The notes beneath the pieces were generated by a model. It was not told the DNA's origin. It worked only from the letters and a program-made list of their open reading frames with translations, and ran no database searches. The position numbers were made by a program, and so were the translations under genes. A stretch of DNA of 64,000 nt, from the NCBI GenBank assembly GCA_027924585.1, contig BSBM01000076.1, positions 5,842,501 to 5,906,500 of the forward strand, in the 5' to 3' direction. This stretch comes from Larix kaempferi (Eukaryota; Streptophyta; Pinopsida; Pinales; Pinaceae). Numbering within the stretch: position 1 is the first letter of the stretch; every line of letters begins with the position of its first letter. This document shows positions 38,301 through 49,502 of the stretch, in pieces.

Positions 38301-39680
38301 GTGCGATTTTTTTCTTTTGAAAAAAAAATATTACTCTGTATAGAAGCTCAAGAGTATAATATTAAATATATATTAAAAACTATATTACTAATTTTAATTT
38401 ATAATTAACTAAATTATAAGAGAATATTAATCATATTATTGAAAAGATATCAGTAGTATAATAGGAGTATTTGATTTTTAAGTCTAAAAAAAATCTCTTA
38501 TTTAACGAGCATTTTTGTAACTTACGGATATTTAACAATTATTTTTCAATTACAAACTTCCTTCTACTTGTGTGGCTAGTGGCCATAAATTCTAGGCATG
38601 AGTTTTAATACTTATGCTTAGGTGGCCACTAGCTATATATTCCAGGCATGAATCCAATCAATGGTGACTATGATTTTCAAAATTTAATAATAATAGTGTA
38701 GTACAACAATTAGACAGATGCAAATACTTTTTTTGTTTTGTTTTTTAATTATTTTTTATTAATTTTTATTTCTGAAAAATAATGTGAAAACCACCGAAAA
38801 TTTGTTACTTCAAAGCTTTCTAGAAATTTGTATTTCCAAAATTTAAAATTAATTTTTATTTTTTAAAATATTTAGTTTGATATTCTATTTTTTATAAAAC
38901 ATTTGAAAATTATGGAAAAAATATTTTACAAGTTGCATATTAATTAAAAAGTAAAGTAAAATTGACTACAAACCAATTGCTATATACTCTACTTTTGGAA
39001 GGTATAATAATAATATAATTTTCAAAAAAATATAAAAATATTTTATAATAATAAAATAATCAATTTAATATTTATTTTTGTTTCAACTATTGAAAGCCAT
39101 AGAGAAATTATGAAAAAATAAATAATTTTTTTTCATAACTTTAAGCTTGAGGCGATGGGTTCTAGGGTTCATTCTCGTTGGGGCTTAGGCTACCCTAGAT
39201 TCAAAGGGGTAGTGTAAAAAAATTTAATTTTTTTTTTATGTTGGATGTTAAAAATTTAAATTTTTATTATAAAAAATTTATGAATAAATAACTAAATTTA
39301 TGCTAACCAAATTAATGAGTAAATAACTAAATTTATGCTAACCAAATTAATAAATAAATAACTAAATTTATAATATGTTGTTTCAATGGATTTATATTAA
39401 TTTATTAAACAATATATTTATAGTAATAAGTGTTTATATCTTAGAATTTGGGGTGGATTAGTCTCTATGTCTTTCATAGATTGCAAGAGGATGATACTAG
39501 TGTATTGTCCAGATTGATTCTATGCTAGTTAAGTGATTGTACTAATACTCTATTTATCTTAAAATAGTCATAACGAGTTGTATTGATTTGTATTGTACCA
39601 TGTGTTGGAATTGCCGCCATGAAACTCAATGTGTACAGAGATTAATGCGCAATCGAGGTAAGATCATTTTAGTAAAGTCA
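38300..39680. other. AT-rich DNA, no gene
   Basis: Includes a 36-bp repeat in about 2.5 copies at 39283-39372 (aataaataactaaatttatg). Otherwise unassigned. Confidence 0.6.
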
Positions 39681-39684
39681 TGTT

Positions 39685-40571
39685 CGAATTCCTCATTTGT
39701 TGTTGGTGGACGATGCCATGATATTTGGCAAGGCTAATGTAGAGGAATGGAGAACATATAAAGAGCTATTGACTTATTTTTTCGTGCTTCAGGCATGTAC
39801 ATAAATAATCATAAGACGACTCATAAGGTGTCAGGGGATGAATTCGAGATGTTTAAACAATTCATTCTTGATTTCCCATCACCTTTAGAAGCAGGCATTA
39901 AATACCTGGGGTATTACTTAAAACCAAATTCATATTTTGCAAAGGACTGGTATTGGCTAATTAAAAAATTTGAGACGTGTATTAGTCACTGGTGCCTGTG
40001 CTGTGCTTGTTGTCACTGAGAGGCAGAATCACTCTGATAATATCGGCTCTAGTCAATTTACCGGTTTATTGGATCACTCTTAGTAAAATTCCCAAGTCAG
40101 TAACACATGCGATCCATTGCAGAATCTTTAACTTTTTGTGGTCTGGCGTACACGATGAGATGAACATACACCTGGTACGATGGGATAGAGTCGCTAGACC
40201 AATTGTGTATGGTGGATGGGGCATTAAGAATTTATATCTATTTGCAAAAGCTCTCACAGCCAAAAGCTTATGGCGAGCATTATTGGTATACAGTCTTTGG
40301 CACAGAGTAATAATTGGAAAGTATTTCAAGAACGTTACTGTTGTGCAGTGGATTAGAACGCAGAGGAAAAAATGTCGGGGTGTTTCAAATATATGGAGAG
40401 CTCTAGTAGATTCATTAAATATTATGTTAGACTGGCTAGCCTAGGTTTCGGACAGGGTAATTAGATACGTGTTGGACTAGATCCAATTGTGGGGGGATGA
40501 AAGGCTTACAAATGCTCAGATACTCTTCTACAATGTCTACATGCATCAGAGATTTATACATTGGATCATAT
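39685..40571 (+). mobile_element. LINE reverse transcriptase fragment, left of the CACTA insertion
   Basis: It starts inside the RT palm: LLLVDDAMIFGKANVEEW, where the VDD corresponds to the F/Y-A-D-D catalytic motif. It continues through KYLGYYLKPN, a GRITLI..ALVNLP thumb segment, IFNFLWSG, then VRWDRVARPIVYGGWGIKNL and SLWRALL....WHRVIIGKYF, all standard blocks of plant LINE RT. There are three or more frame breaks (around 39800, 40000 and 40440). The endonuclease and RT fingers are absent, so this is a 5'-truncated, dead copy. The readable sequence stops at 40571, exactly where the CACTA terminus begins, and continues at 48173. Confidence 0.85.
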
Positions 40572-40874
40572 CACTACTACACACAGGGGGGTATTAAGAC
40601 AATATTTGAGACAATATTTGTGTAAATTGTCTCAACTTAAGACAAAACAAAAATTGTGTATTGTCTTAAATATTGTCTTTAAGCGAGTGTCTTAAACTAT
40701 TGTCTTAAATTATTGTCTTAAACTACTGTCTTAAATTTAAGACAATAGTTTAAGACAATAGTTTAAGACACTCGCTTAAAGACAATAGTTTAAGACAATA
40801 CACAATTTTTGTTTTGTCTTAAGTTGAGACAATTTACACAAATATTGTCTTAATACCTCATATATGTAGTAGTG
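40572..40874. mobile_element. 303-bp near-perfect palindrome (MITE-like) at the CACTA left end
   Basis: The sequence folds back on itself almost end to end. It opens CACTACTACACACAGG and closes ...TATATGTAGTAGTG, with arms rich in attgtcttaaa and gacaatagttt phrases. It could be a separate MITE of the same family sitting at the end of the larger element, or the element's own subterminal repeat array in inverted form. The flanking bases are TAT at the left and ATA at the right. Confidence 0.75.
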
Positions 40875-40897
40875 ATAGAATGCAAATATTTATGATA

Positions 40898-40967
40898 GGG
40901 CATGGTGGAATCGAACCACCAATCTTCTGCATTATAATGCAGATGCTCTACCATTGAGCTAGTACCC
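40898..40967 (-). tRNA. tRNA-like sequence, probable pseudogene
   Basis: On the minus strand, 70 nt begin GGGTACTAGCTCAATGG and have a clean D stem (GCTC/GAGC). The anticodon stem is TCTGC/GCAGA with an eight-base loop, and the T arm is perfect (GGTGG TTCGATT CCACC). The acceptor stem is weak: it looks one base short, with a mismatch. The abnormal anticodon loop prevents a firm identity, though a UAU-like reading is possible. It lies 23 bp inside the end of the 303-bp palindrome, within the CACTA element. It is most likely a tRNA pseudogene. A divergent organellar-type origin is possible. Confidence 0.55.
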
Positions 40968-41707
40968 TGCAACTTCATATACAAGAAGAATATATATGCT
41001 TAAATGAAATGCAACTCGCTCTACCACAAGCATCATATATGTCCCAAAATCTCAAAATGCCTAAGTGCCCAAGTGCTAAGCATGCAAGTATCAAGCCCCA
41101 ACGAGTTCATGCTATGTAATCGATGACATTTGCTGAAATTCTACTTACCACTTTCTCAAAGCCTCTCACATAGAGACCTTTTTCAAAATATTCAAAATAG
41201 TACACTGTTTTATTGCAAAGTCTTCATGAACAAATAGATTTAACATATTTTCACTTTAATCATCCAAAATGGGAATTGTAAAGTAAGAAGTATATACCAC
41301 CAAACATCAACCTAGGGCTTCACCTTTTTTTTTAATATCTAGCTTTTCACCGAAAATATAAGTAATCGTATAATTAAGCGTGTTCTATCTTACATATGTA
41401 TTCTTAGTTCAATGCATATTCCATGCTAAAAGTTTGGGTGAGGTATACAAGTCAAGGGTAACCAGGACTACTCCATTGTGGACTTATCAAACATAATATT
41501 ATCTATTTGAATTATTTAATTAAGGATACAAGCCAATCCAAGGGCTGTGCCCTACATAGCTTAGTCCACGCAAATATTATAAAGGAAAAAGTAATTTAAC
41601 CAAAGGTTAAAGTCAAGTTAAGGGCTGCGCCCTCTTTTGGCCTCATGCAACCATAACTACTAAACAACTTTATCTCAAAAGTATTCAAAAATTAAACTAC
41701 AGTTGTG

Positions 41708-41798
41708 CTAGTACTCTTTTGAGAATCTGAGTCATGATTTGTGATACATCAACTCTAGTACTCTTTTGAGAATCTGAGTCATGATTTGTGATACATTA
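41708..41798. repeat. 47-bp tandem duplication
   Basis: ctagtactcttttgagaatc starts at 41708 and 41755, and the copies are identical through gatttgtgatacat. Further right (41815-42045) are looser repeats of a ccaagagatcgagccac-like phrase. Confidence 0.9.
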
Positions 41799-42077
41799 TG
41801 TATGAATGGATAGCGTGGGGTCTCCACCAAGAGATCGAGCCACGAATGCATAAAATATTTATATATACGAAGGAAATGGCTCTTCAGAGAGTTCAAGCCA
41901 TAGTTTCACACATAGAATCTACATATAAAAGAAGGGTGTGGGCATCCACTAAGAGACCAAGCCATGGCTTAGTCATACACTAAACATACAGAGTATATAT
42001 GACAGAAAGAGTATTGGTTCCCACCTAGTAGCCAAGCCACAACTAATACCCAGTATAAAAAATTAACAATGACTACA

Positions 42078-42359
42078 TATGGCTTTCAGGTTCGCACACA
42101 TAAAGATATAGTTGAAGGTATAAGATAAATGATGTAGGTCCTCTACGATAAGACCATTCTTATGTCTACCCAAACAATAATGCAATACATAATATATAAA
42201 GGAAGTTATAAAAGTCGGTATGGCTTTCAGGTTCGCACACATAAAGATATAGTTGAAGGTATAAGATAAATGATGTAGGTCCTCTACGATAAGACCATTC
42301 TTATGTCTACCCAAACAATAATGCAATACATAATATATAAAGGAAGTTATAAAAGTCGG
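42078..42359. repeat. Exact 141-bp tandem duplication
   Basis: tatggctttcaggttcgcac begins at 42078 and 42219, and I saw no difference over the full 141-bp period. The period is 47 codons, so a minus-strand frame stays open through both copies, but no product is recognisable. A very recent event (or an assembly artefact). Confidence 0.9.
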
Positions 42360-43489
42360 TATCCTTATATGATAGGGCCAATCCAGGGTATTCAATCTTT
42401 TTCACAACATTGACCATAGTTGCTTTGAACATGTGACATTTCAAAACAAAAAATACACTATATTAACGCCCAGTGATTACGCTCCGGGAAATAAAGTGGA
42501 AAAATACCTGTAGTTATGTAGCAAGAAGTGCAGGAACCGACTATATTCATCATTCCAATAGCCATAATCTCCTTGTTGCCGTCGATATGATAATTCTTAA
42601 ACATGGAAAACGTTCTTCCAACTGTGATCCCTTCCTGAAACAACCATTTCATTTATATATGGTACGACTGATATATAAATTAATGAAATACTTCCTCTAA
42701 GGATGAGTATGGGAACATAACAAGCCTTACAGTGAGTGAAACGATACCATAAATCACTCCATCCTTCAAAGTGATCATCATATACTCTTTCTCGAACACC
42801 AAAAAATTCAAGGAAAGGGGATTTAAACCCCTTTTCAAATGACCATCCTATGCCCCTCCAACATACATAGTTATGGTTAGAAGATACTCATATTAAGCTC
42901 ATAATATAATCCATTTATCATAATATTGAGATTCCATACAATTTGTATTCCGTGATTCTCTGCACGCATACAAAAGACCAAGATACTTCCAAGAGCTACT
43001 GAGAGAAGCAGAGCATCGGAGGCCATTAAAAGGAGCTTCAGTTTCTTTTTCCTCTGTCAATTACACGTGAAAATCTCAAGCTATCCGTCTGAATGGATTC
43101 AAATTCAGTGTCAACTCTCAATCTCAAATGGAGAAGAAAAACAACACTTACAATGTAACGAGAAAGAAGAAGGAAGCACAGAAAGCAGATTCCCATCACA
43201 ATTCTTTTGCACCTCCACTGAGCAAAAGCAAGAGTTTAAAACCACGCATCAACAGATTATAAATATATCATTATACGTACCTTGTATAAGCTAGCTAGGT
43301 AATATGACATGGATTAACCTTGTCAACTTGTTTAGAAACTGAGCTCATCACTGTACATCTATTTTGGTTGTAAAGTGTCTTAGCCCGAGAATCACTTTCA
43401 GCTGTTGTAAGACACAGTTGTAGCTGCTCCTGCCATGAATCCCAATATTGTTGCATGCATTTAGAAACTCAATTAAGACAAAATCAACA

Positions 43490-43740
43490 CCTAAATATCA
43501 ACAAAGAATTAGCATATAGTTCCCTTATAGTTTTCAACCGGAATATCAATAGAGAATTAACACACATTTCCCTTACATTTTTCAACTAGAATATCAACAA
43601 ATAATTAACACGCATTTCCCTTACAACTTTCAACCGGAATATCAACTGAGAATTAACATCCATTTCCCTTACAATTTTCAATTGGGATATCAACGAAAAA
43701 TTAAGATGCATTTCCCTTAAAGTTTTCAATCAAAGAATTA
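43490..43740. repeat. ~58-bp tandem array, about four to five copies
   Basis: Each unit has a form of attaaca..catttcccttac followed by ttttcaac..gaatatcaac. Copies differ at 10-20 percent of positions, so it is older than the neighbouring duplications. Confidence 0.85.
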
Positions 43741-44655
43741 AAGGTGAAGTACACAGTCATGCAGTAAATCAATAACAAAGTTTCTGATATAGAATACTTA
43801 TCTCTTTATGCAGTCCTATCTTTTATAGGCAACTAAGAGAGAGGTGCAACACACTTCCCAACCTTAGGCATGTTGACAGACTTAGCAGCAACCCCCGAGA
43901 CAGGTCGTGATGCTGCAAGGGCAAAATATACACTTCTTTCTCGACTTTCTCTCGCCAAAAACCCTCTAGTCATTGCTTCAAGCCCCATATCTTTCATATG
44001 CGTGTTAATTTTTTTCCCTTCTTTTACCCACGAACTCCTTCTTAAAGGAAATATCTTGTTCTCTCGAGTTCTATGAGCCACTTCATTTTTCCTTCCATGT
44101 GTTTGCTGGTTGTTTATTCATTTATTTCATAGATCAGATTTCTAACAGTGAGTAGTGACTATAATCAAATAAAACTTAAAATGGAAAAAACTAGATTTAA
44201 GTCCTATTTATGGCTTATGAGTCCCTTCTTCACTAACAATGCGAAGGTTACGAGTCCCTTTCCAACTAGAGCTTGAAGGGGAAGACTTTAGAATTTCAGC
44301 AAAACACTCCAAGGGAAACTCCTACGAAATCTATGTCAAAAGAATACAGGGGAATCCTTTTACAACATGAGCCACAAATGATAAGGGAATTTCTCCCTGA
44401 GACTTTATTGATATAAAACTCCTTATTCTGTCTTATTCTTAGTATAGATAACATTTTGAGCAGCTCTTTTCTCTGAACAATTGAGAAACATCTACCACTC
44501 AAGGCCATCGTAGGGAAAATCAAGAGTTGAACCTCCAGAAGCAAGAAACCCTCGAATCAGACTCCAACCTTAGACCAAATATCTAGATAAAAGCCCTTGA
44601 ATCATGGTTAATCTTCTACAGGGTGTTCATCTGATCGTGCTCACCAGAATGGCTG

Positions 44656-44763
44656 CAATGTCAAATTATATGTGCACACTAGCATGGTTTCCCAGGTCAT
44701 TGCTTGAGGCAATGTCAAATTATATGTGCACACTAGCATGGTTTCCCAGGTCATTGCTTGAGG
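44656..44763. repeat. Exact 54-bp tandem duplication
   Basis: caatgtcaaattatatgtgc begins at 44656 and 44710, and the copies look identical. Confidence 0.9.
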
Positions 44764-45254
44764 CACCGTTTGAAGGAGAATTTCCAGAAAACCCTCAATG
44801 CAGACAACAGGTGTTAGGCGTATTGCCTTGATGCAGATGCAGATGTTGGGTTTAACTAAATTTGAAGTTGCAATCCTCTCTGCAAACGATTGAATCATAA
44901 TGTAAATTCCTACCCTACCTTCTTATGTGGAGCCACGGATAGAAAATAAAAACTAGGACCTTGTATTTACCTCTATTTGAATTTTGATGGCCCTATTTGT
45001 TCGAACATATATCTGTCTATTTCCTGCTAGGATCCATGTCTATTCATCCATCCATTCTAGGCACCTGAGCTAGGTATCTATTGCGTCACAGGGAAGGTTT
45101 TCCTGACCAAAACAATTGGTTATGCTGCATAACCTATTTCAGTTTCATCCTTGAAGAGTTCTTGGGCAATATGAATTTCTATGGGAATTCCTCATTTTTC
45201 TCTCATGTTACTCGTCATCTTACATCAGTTGACTATACATATGACTTTCACATT

Positions 45255-45890
45255 GGAACCACCATGTGAGACTGTTTTTGAGAAATTGAAGCATTCACCA
45301 TGTCAGACTGTTTTGAGAAATTGAAGCATTCTCTTTGTCCTGCTCCAGTTTTAGTTCTCCTTGACCTGCAATAGCCTTTTGAGTTTAAGACAGATGCCTC
45401 ACAGCATGCCATAGGTACAACTCTTAAGGAGAGAAGACATCCTATTGCCTACCATTTCAAAGTTTCATTAGAAGCCAAATTTAACTACAGTACTTATGAC
45501 AGAAATTTATCTTTTGGTTCAAGCTGTGAACAATGGAAACATTACTTAACTGGAAAATAAAGCATCTTACAAACTGATTATCAATTGCCACAGTTCCTGA
45601 ATTCTCAGTCAAAATTCAAGAATATTTTCATTTTAAATGGGTTTAAAATCCTACAACAGTTTCAACTTTCAACTTGTAATCAAGAACAAGAAAAAAACCA
45701 TGAACAAAGTGGTTGACTTTCTCAGTAGACTCGACAGTGGTTGGCTTTCTCAGCAAACCTTCTACCGGAGTTCTTAACATCTTGGATATAACTTTATAAG
45801 ATACACTACTTATGATCATTGGACAGGGCACTACTTGACTAATCCTTGCATCACTCAACCAAACTATTATTGTTAATCGGTTACCTTTTC
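45255..45890 (+). mobile_element. Gypsy RNase H fragment inside the CACTA element, decayed
   Basis: The plus strand, with frameshifts, reads the RT/RNase H junction and RNase H core of Ty3/gypsy pol: FEKLKHS...APVL, then FEFKTDASQHAIGTTLKE (first catalytic Asp in TDAS), HPIAYHFK, a NYSTYDRNL block and EQWKHYLTGK. The TD.Q.L..FL.SQSK region (second Asp) follows near 45575. A 36-bp duplication precedes it at 45262-45334. Upstream RT and downstream integrase are absent. It differs from the copy at 54950-57660. Confidence 0.75.
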
Positions 45891-47154
45891 TAGATTAGAC
45901 ATTGAGAGATGACTTTCTCTACAGGTCAATTCAGCTCTGTGTTCTAGTTAGTTAACCAAGTGGCTATTGATGGCAAGCTGCCAAGCATATTGATATGCAT
46001 AAAAATTTGCAATGAAAGGCCTCAATACAGAATTTATAAAATACCCACATACTTAATATGAATAAGATATCCAACAATGAAAGGCCTCAATACAAAAATT
46101 ATAAAGAACCCACATTCTTAATAGCCCCTAGAACCATGGTTACCCACCATCAAACAATGAAAAACACAAAAATGTTGGAGGAAATTATTCATACTTACAT
46201 ATGTATTGAGATACCTGACATTAAAGCTAGAGAAATCGTTGTGCTTGAAGTACTTAGGTAGCAAGTACCATGCGAATTCCGATGGTTGCACACTATGAAG
46301 TTATTATTCCTGGGCTCCAGGTAACTGTCCAATCGGTAGAGTTTTCATCCACCATATCATAAGTCTGCATTTCCACTACTGTTATAAGCTTCATCCATAC
46401 CCTAAAAGCCCAGAAATTAAAAAAAAAAAGAGAGAGAAAACCCAATTCAATACATGGAATGAGCCCAATGTGGGACCAGATTGAAGAAATCTGCATCATT
46501 CAGAAGCTCTTCCAAATATTTGACAAAGATCTTGAGTAGGTGGAGGGAAACCAAGATGACAAAAGGCAGAGGCGAATCGATATAATGACCAAGAGGGTTC
46601 CATATTTTTTACTATTAATTAATGGATCTGTTATCTGTGGGTCTTTAACAAGACCGTCCCAGATCCAAAACCATTACTTCCAGTTCCCTTTCCAGACAGA
46701 GATTCTTTCCCTATTAAGCTGTAAGCGGTTTACCTGCGGACAGAGACCACAAAAGAAAAAACATGGTAAAGGTAGCTGCAACAATAATTGCATTCAAAGC
46801 AAAGATAGAGGCATAGGTGAAGGAATCACATGAAGCGCCCTTTCTCTCATCCGATCAAGAGGATCCCTTGGTTTTTACTATGCATTTGACCTGGTGCTAC
46901 CTGTAGATATTCAACCAAAAAAAACATTAGTTTCAGGGCCATTGCCCATCCCAAAATGATATCCTTTGCTTATTTGCTTAAAAATGGTTTACCTGAGAGA
47001 CCACGGGGGTAAAAGCGTGGATAAATGTAGAAGCAAAAGTTGCATTTGGAGTAGAGGTAGGCATAGGCCAAGGCATCACAGGAATATCTCCTTCGCTCCT
47101 CAATCTAGAACTTCGAGAGGTTCTGAATCAACTTGCTTACTCCATTCAGTATCC

Positions 47155-47480
47155 CTAGGATTTGCTCCCAAATCGACTCTGCCTTCGGTTCTCAGTATTG
47201 CTAGGAGTTTTCGTAACCCTGTGCAGCCAAATCGACTCCTGCCTTTGGTTCTAAGTATTTCTTGGAGTCGTCGTAACCCTGTGCGGCCAAATCAACTCTG
47301 CCTCTGTTTATCAGTATTGCTTGGAGTCGCCGTACCCTATGTGGCCAAATCAAATCTACCTCCCGTTCTTGCTATTGCTTGCAATCGTCGTAACCCTTTG
47401 CGGCCAAATTGACTCTACCTCCGGTTCTTGGTATTGCTTGGAGCCGATGTAACCCTGTGCAGCCAAATCGACCCTGCCAT
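47155..47480. repeat. ~60-bp minisatellite, five to six copies
   Basis: ccaaatcgactctgcct-type anchors occur at 47168, 47227, 47287, 47344, 47404 and 47463. Each unit ends in gtaaccctgtgcggccaaat with substitutions. One further copy lies at about 47915-47995, beyond the RING-H2 fragment, so that fragment interrupts or was inserted beside the array. A 148-codon plus-strand frame at 46966-47412 is largely a translation of this repeat. Confidence 0.9.
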
Positions 47481-47588
47481 AGCGTATAGATTAATGGGAG
47501 TAATTATTGTTGCTGGGTTTGGGCTCATTTTTTCCTGCTAGCTTATGGCACAAGGATATGGACGCAAATCGCTATTATATTTTACAAA

Positions 47589-47846
47589 ATGACAGGACTG
47601 AGACTGGATAGAGCTGAGGCAGCCGACTGTGGGATTGTGTTTGTCTTTCAATCACAGACTTTCAGAGATGATCTGATATGCACACTCTGCCGGGATGCAT
47701 TCGTGGAGGATAAGTTATCCTTCGTTCCGGCCAATTGCGAGCAGATATTTCACACATATTGTATTAACATCTGGCTTCGTAAGAATTCCACTTGTCCCCA
47801 TTGCGGAACCAGCGTGAAACCCCAACAACCAGTTTTGGAAGGCTAA
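47589..47846 (+). pseudogene. RING-H2 finger fragment with one zinc-ligand His replaced
   Basis: An 85-codon open frame ends in a RING-H2-like module: CTLCRDAFVEDKLSFVPANC, then EQIFHTYCINIWLRKNSTCP and HC. Plant RING-H2 E3 ligases normally have C-x-H-x-FH at the third and fourth ligands. Here the fourth position is Gln (CEQIFH), so zinc binding would be impaired. The IWLRKNSTCP tail is typical of the ATL/RHA-type finger. Only a short N-terminal segment of about 40 residues without recognisable features precedes the module, and no transmembrane segment is seen. It lies inside the CACTA element between minisatellite copies. It is likely a captured fragment. Expression is unknown. Confidence 0.65.
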
Positions 47847-48172
47847 CCCAGACGGCCAGTTTTCAACGTTGAGCTCATACGGCAAGTTTTGGAATCCGGT
47901 GGAACAAAACAGGCTGTAACCCTGTGCGACCAAATCGACCCCGCGTCCAGTTTTCGGTATTGCAACTAGGAGTCGCCGTAACCCTGTGCGGCCAAGATGA
48001 AGTAACAAATTATGTTTTACCTTTTCCACTATCAATTTGCAACCCTATTTCGTCGCCTTCAAGACCAAAAAGTCAAAAAAATATAATAAAAAACAAAAAA
48101 CCCGAGAAGTAGAGACGAAACAAAAGTATTGTCTTAAACAAACGTCTTAAAACCCCTCCTTGTGTAGTAGTG

Positions 48173-48572
48173 TATAAGGAGAGGAGGGCATCGACTTTTG
48201 TTGGTGATATGTGGATGAATGCAGTAGAGTTAAATTTAAGTGATGATGTGCATAGAGAATGGATGATCTATACAGATGGTTTACAAAGTGGTGGCATTAA
48301 GCTTTCTACACAGGTGGATAAATTGGCTTGGACGTGGGATAAAGCTGAAGGTGTCATTACGGCTAAGGAGGCTTATTCGACTTTACATATGGGTCTATAT
48401 ACAGAGGTTGTAGGCTAGCGAAAGGATATATGGAAGTGGCAATATTCCCCATAAAATGTAGACTCTTCTTCTCGTTAGCATTAAACTCACATGGGATAAT
48501 CTAGCAAAAAGAGGATTCATCGGTCGAAGATATGCTATTATGTACACAAAATGAGGAATATGTATATCCCAG
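48173..48572 (+). mobile_element. LINE continuation, right of the CACTA insertion
   Basis: Continues the LINE cut at 40571: STFVGDMWMNAVELNLSDDV, GLQSGGIKLS and a DKLAWTWDKAEGVITAKEAY block, which is the region before zf-RVT. A frameshifted zf-RVT start follows (RLFFSLALNS, then a WDNLAKRGFIGRR-type piece). The last readable LINE codons are near 48550, after which a Mutator-terminus-like motif begins. Counting one TAT, the sequence joins to 40571 without gaps, although frames differ on the two sides. Confidence 0.8.
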
Positions 48573-48619
48573 TTTAACACTTTGACGATTTCACCCGACG
48601 TTAGTCGAAGCGTTAGACC

Positions 48620-49080
48620 CCTCTTTCCCCTCCTCCGGCAGCTCTCATCCTCCGCCTTCTTTCCACGTCATCAATGTTGTCCCCGCAGAATCATATCCTC
48701 CCCTAACCGTAGATCCCCGCTAACCCATCCATTGTCTCGTAGCCGCAACTACGTCCATTGCAGTAACTCCCTACGTCGCGGGTTGGTGGCTCCATCACTC
48801 TCCCTCCTCCGCTGTGAATCTCCCGTTTGACCTCCACAAAGAGAACATAAGAACCAATCACCAGCATACCGCTAAGGACAAAGTAACGCTGCTGCTGCAT
48901 CCCCATCGACGCTGGTTCGTGACTCCATCACCCCCTTTCGCTATCGCTTTTGAACTGACCTCCCACGCCATTGTGACCTCCCCAAAGAAAACAAAGGAGC
49001 TTCCAACGAACAAAGGAACCTACAGAGCGATGTTGTTGCATCCCCCGTCACCCCCACTAGTCTTCCAGAGGTAATAAAAA
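48620..49080 (+). other. GC-rich segment, possible captured 5' region
   Basis: Clearly richer in C and G than its surroundings, with ctccgcc-type phrases and an AG|GTAATA donor-like site at about 49070. Plus-strand frames are open for about 80 codons but give no recognisable protein. It may be a captured untranslated first exon. Confidence 0.35.
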
Positions 49081-49502
49081 CCAACATAAAGCATATGCAC
49101 AAACATAAATGATTTTCCATATCCTTGTTAAGGAAACTTCTTCATATAGAGCATGGTTTATGTTAAGTCTTTTGATTACATTTGAAAAAATGGTGAAGCA
49201 AACTCTGAACATCTCTAGAATTACCTGTAATAGTCACAAGATGCTCCTTGATCCAACTGGGAGCTTAGAAGTTGGTGTAGAAAAACTTCCCTTGAATGAA
49301 TTATTGTTCCCTATTGATGCACAACAGGAATCAACTAGTAATATAGCAACATAATCTCCAATATGCTTGATTGCTCAACCTGTATTCATTATTATTGCGG
49401 ACCTTGGATTTTTCATAAGCAAACCTTAAAAATTATAGCATACATATATGATATTACTACATTTAATAATGAATGAAAATTATGTGTCTTGCATTTAACA
49501 TA

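Larger units (their letters stand above)
40572..48172. mobile_element. CACTA-type DNA transposon, 7.6 kb, non-autonomous
   Basis: The left end reads CACTACTACACA and the right end is its reverse complement, both followed inward by G-rich and then ttaagac-type subterminal repeats. It is flanked by the 3-bp duplication TAT (40569-40571 and 48173-48175), as expected for CACTA elements. It splits a LINE that reads on across the junction. No transposase was recognised. The interior carries a palindromic MITE-like end, a tRNA-like sequence, five local tandem duplications or arrays, a gypsy RNase H fragment and a RING-H2 fragment. Gene-fragment capture is known for this superfamily, but some cargo could instead be later insertions. 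Confidence 0.8.

Noticed and set aside
39140-39180. B-box-like gggttcattctcg on the plus strand
   Set aside because: Isolated motif without a tRNA-like head or element borders.
42063-42395. 110-codon minus-strand frame with a repeated 47-residue segment
   Set aside because: The repetition is simply the exact 141-bp DNA duplication. There is no recognised domain, and the sequence lies in non-coding transposon DNA.
46966-47412. 148-codon plus-strand open frame
   Set aside because: Its second half translates the 60-bp minisatellite and its first half has no recognisable domain.
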